Assembly: GCA_001275005.1 (NCBI GenBank)
Contig: JWZX01002231.1
Span: 1 to 17,435, forward strand
DNA length: 17,435 nt
Direction: 5' to 3'
From: Chrysochromulina tobinii
Taxonomy: Eukaryota; Haptophyta; Prymnesiales; Chrysochromulinaceae
Of the stretch, positions 15,957-17,435 are shown piece by piece (within the stretch, counting starts at the first letter, position 1; every line of letters starts with the position of its first letter). The position numbers and the translations under genes are program-made. The notes beneath the pieces were generated by a model that did not search any database, was not told the DNA's origin, and saw nothing but the letters and a program-made list of their open reading frames with translations.

Positions 15957-17000
15957 ATGCCGACGCCCAAGATTGCGACGCTGCCTCTTGATGTGGACTT
16001 CGAGACCTTTCGGTCCCACTGGGTACGATCAAGAGCGGTACTCTTGCGCCAGCCACGGCGGACTACACGATCATCGCCTCGCTCAGCTGCGCCGCTCAAG
16101 TTTGAAGCTGCTCGCCGTGTCCTTGCAAGGCATCAAGACTTTGGATTGGTTGAATCCTTCTGCGCCGAATCAAAAGCGGCGTCCGTGACTGGCAAAAAGC
16201 GCCATCGCGAGGTGCTAGAATCTCATGACGTGCTCGGTAGCGCACCGCCGCCGCAAGGTTCGTGGTATTGCTCCTTCATCGCTCAGGAACGTAGGCTGGT
16301 CGAGCATGTAACAATGGTGCTCCCGCGGTTCACACCACCGTGCTTTGAATTGGCGCCCGAGCGCGTGTGTCAAGAACAGGCTATCTGGTGGTTTGTCGGC
16401 CGACACAATCATTCGGCGGCTAACCTCCCGGGCAGGCCCGAGCACACGGACGCCGTCCAACATGATGGAACTTGGCACTTTCAGCTCGAAGGAGCGAAGG
16501 AGTGGCGGCTGCGGCCCACCCAGGAGTGGGCGTTGGAGGCCTGCAGAGGACGCGCCGGAGCCAGAGCCGTGAAGTCACGACGGCCTTCTGCTGGCGAACG
16601 CGTTCTCTGCGAGCCTGGCGACATTCTCGTCGTCTCCACTCGGGACTGGTGGCACGCAACGAGTATCCCGCCGCAGGCCGATGACACCCTCTCAGTGTCG
16701 TACGCGAGGGAGTTCAACCTGGTGCCGGCGACGACTGCAGCCGACCCTTCGCACGATGACGCGTCTCGCAACGCGGACGACGCCCCCGCCACCTTCATCA
16801 ACGTCGACGGGTTGTTTGCGACTGAAGCGATCCGCGCGGGAACTATCCTCATGACCGAGGACGACGAAGGTATGAAGGACGCGGAGCTGCCGACGTCCGC
16901 AGACCCCACGTGCGAGGTCGTAGAGGACGAGAATGGGGTACAGTGCCTCGTTGCCGTACGGGACATTCGCTCGGGCGAATTCTTGAGCATTGCTGAATGA
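15957..17000 (+). CDS. JmjC/cupin-like 2-oxoglutarate oxygenase with a short degenerate SET-like C-terminus
   Basis: Predicted 347 residues. Residues about 10-255 look like a JmjC/cupin-8 Fe(II)/2-oxoglutarate oxygenase, the fold of histone demethylases and protein hydroxylases. It opens with a FRSHWVRSRAVLLRQP strand-helix (18-33) typical of JmjC N-termini. The iron triad is H163-x-D165 (EHTD) and H233 (TRDWWHATSI). K181 in LEGAKEWRL sits where the 2-oxoglutarate-binding Lys is found, and PGDILVVSTRDWWH (220-233) is the usual last strand. Residues about 280-347 then resemble the two ends of a SET domain: GLFATEAIRAGTI (285-297) and DPTCEVVEDENGVQ through AVRDIRSGEFLSI (316-345). The catalytic SET core between them and the final Tyr are missing. 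The ATG at 15957 is the first in frame after a TTG at 15948. It shares a divergent promoter with the small orphan. The triad is seen directly; substrate unknown. Confidence 0.82.
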   Translation: MPTPKIATLPLDVDFETFRSHWVRSRAVLLRQPRRTTRSSPRSAAPLKFEAARRVLARHQDFGLVESFCAESKAASVTGKKRHREVLESHDVLGSAPPPQGSWYCSFIAQERRLVEHVTMVLPRFTPPCFELAPERVCQEQAIWWFVGRHNHSAANLPGRPEHTDAVQHDGTWHFQLEGAKEWRLRPTQEWALEACRGRAGARAVKSRRPSAGERVLCEPGDILVVSTRDWWHATSIPPQADDTLSVSYAREFNLVPATTAADPSHDDASRNADDAPATFINVDGLFATEAIRAGTILMTEDDEGMKDAELPTSADPTCEVVEDENGVQCLVAVRDIRSGEFLSIAE

Positions 17001-17435
17001 GTTCCACTGGGGGGCTCAGCTCTGCTGCCGAAAAATAGTAGTAGTAGTAAGTTAGCATTCATTGTGTCAAGTCAAGTCGTGGCTATGGTACACCTGGAAG
17101 TTCCTGAAAAATACTCGCCCATATCATATTACTTTGTGCCTCCGGCCCCCAGGGTCAACGAACCGCACCCTGGGTGCCAGAGCCCCAGAGGGCGAAGGGG
17201 GACGGTTCTAGCCGCGCCCGAAGGTTACCCGCCTCGTTAGGTACGGTCCGGTGAGACAAAAGACAAACTTTTCTGTGCCTCCGGCCCCCCATCGTGTGTG
17301 CTTGCATGCAACTAGGATCTCGTTGAACCGACACTGCCTGAAACAAACGTGCTCCTCGGAAACAGTTCTTTTTCACACTACCCTACGGGCCGGTCGCCGA
17401 GGCGTTTCCCTGTACTCCCGAGCGGTCCCCCCCAC
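17001..17435. other. Right-end intergenic sequence, no supported gene
   Basis: The 3' flank of the JmjC-like gene. It holds a (TAG)4 TAA run (17036-17050), two TCAAG units (17067-17076), a GCACCC-T-GGGTGC palindrome (17165-17177) and the two-copy motif TGTGCCTCCGGCCCCC. Minus-strand frames (for example 17155-17376) lack an ATG start and any domain. Confidence 0.5.
17135..17289. repeat. Direct repeat of TGTGCCTCCGGCCCCC, 139 bases apart
   Basis: Exact 16-base copies lie at 17135-17150 and 17274-17289. Both are preceded by a CTTT/CTTTTC-like stretch, so the similarity may extend slightly. The unit between contains a small palindrome. It may be a tandem duplication remnant, or target-like flanks of a small inserted unit. 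Confidence 0.8.

Noticed and set aside
17160-17240. tRNA- or SINE-like stretch with GGTTCTAGCCG resembling a pol III B box
   Set aside because: Only a partial match, no convincing A box and no cloverleaf could be drawn.
1-17435. Giant-virus origin of the window (HSP70, E2, JmjC and SET-like genes also occur in large DNA viruses)
   Set aside because: A spliceosomal intron, plastid-targeting leaders, an EXS protein, a PEX4-type E2, long spacers and the absence of any viral core gene all fit a host nuclear genome.

Overview
The window looks like nuclear DNA of a GC-rich, intron-poor unicellular alga with a complex plastid of red-algal origin. A haptophyte is the best guess, and this is an inference. 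Two short genes (4147-4569 and 7978-8430) encode N-termini that read as a signal peptide ending in Ala-Asn-Ala/Phe or Val-Ser-Ala/Phe followed by a basic stretch, the bipartite leader typical of nucleus-encoded plastid proteins in haptophytes, diatoms and cryptophytes. One clear GT-AG spliceosomal intron is visible. The other families are eukaryotic: cytosolic HSP70, RUN, WW, PEX4-type E2, EXS, F-box and JmjC.

Layout, left to right. The 5' half of an HSP70 gene runs off the left edge (minus strand) and has a candidate heat shock element upstream. Divergent from it are a 680-residue RUN-domain protein and a short plastid-leader WW protein, both plus strand. After a repeat-rich gap comes a dihydrodiol dehydrogenase-like (Gfo/Idh/MocA) gene broken by a one-base frameshift. 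It converges on a PEX4-like ubiquitin-conjugating enzyme (minus). Next is a spliced gene for a small plastid membrane protein (minus), which shares a 358-base divergent upstream region with an EXS-domain protein lacking SPX (plus). Three minus-strand genes follow: an unrecognised coiled-coil protein, an F-box protein with a LamG/concanavalin-like domain, and a 108-residue orphan. The orphan shares a 199-base divergent promoter with a plus-strand JmjC-like protein that ends in a shortened SET-like segment. The right end (17001-17435) has no supported gene.

The genes do not form an operon or a recognisable pathway. They are ordinary monocistronic neighbours, several in head-to-head pairs. The points most worth a second look are the JmjC plus degenerate SET fusion, the WW domain behind a plastid leader, the F-box/LamG architecture, the reading-frame-neutral intron with tandem donors, the single-base break in the dehydrogenase, and a 22-bp near-perfect hairpin at 14817-14866. 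No CRISPR array, rRNA gene, tRNA gene or intact transposon was seen.
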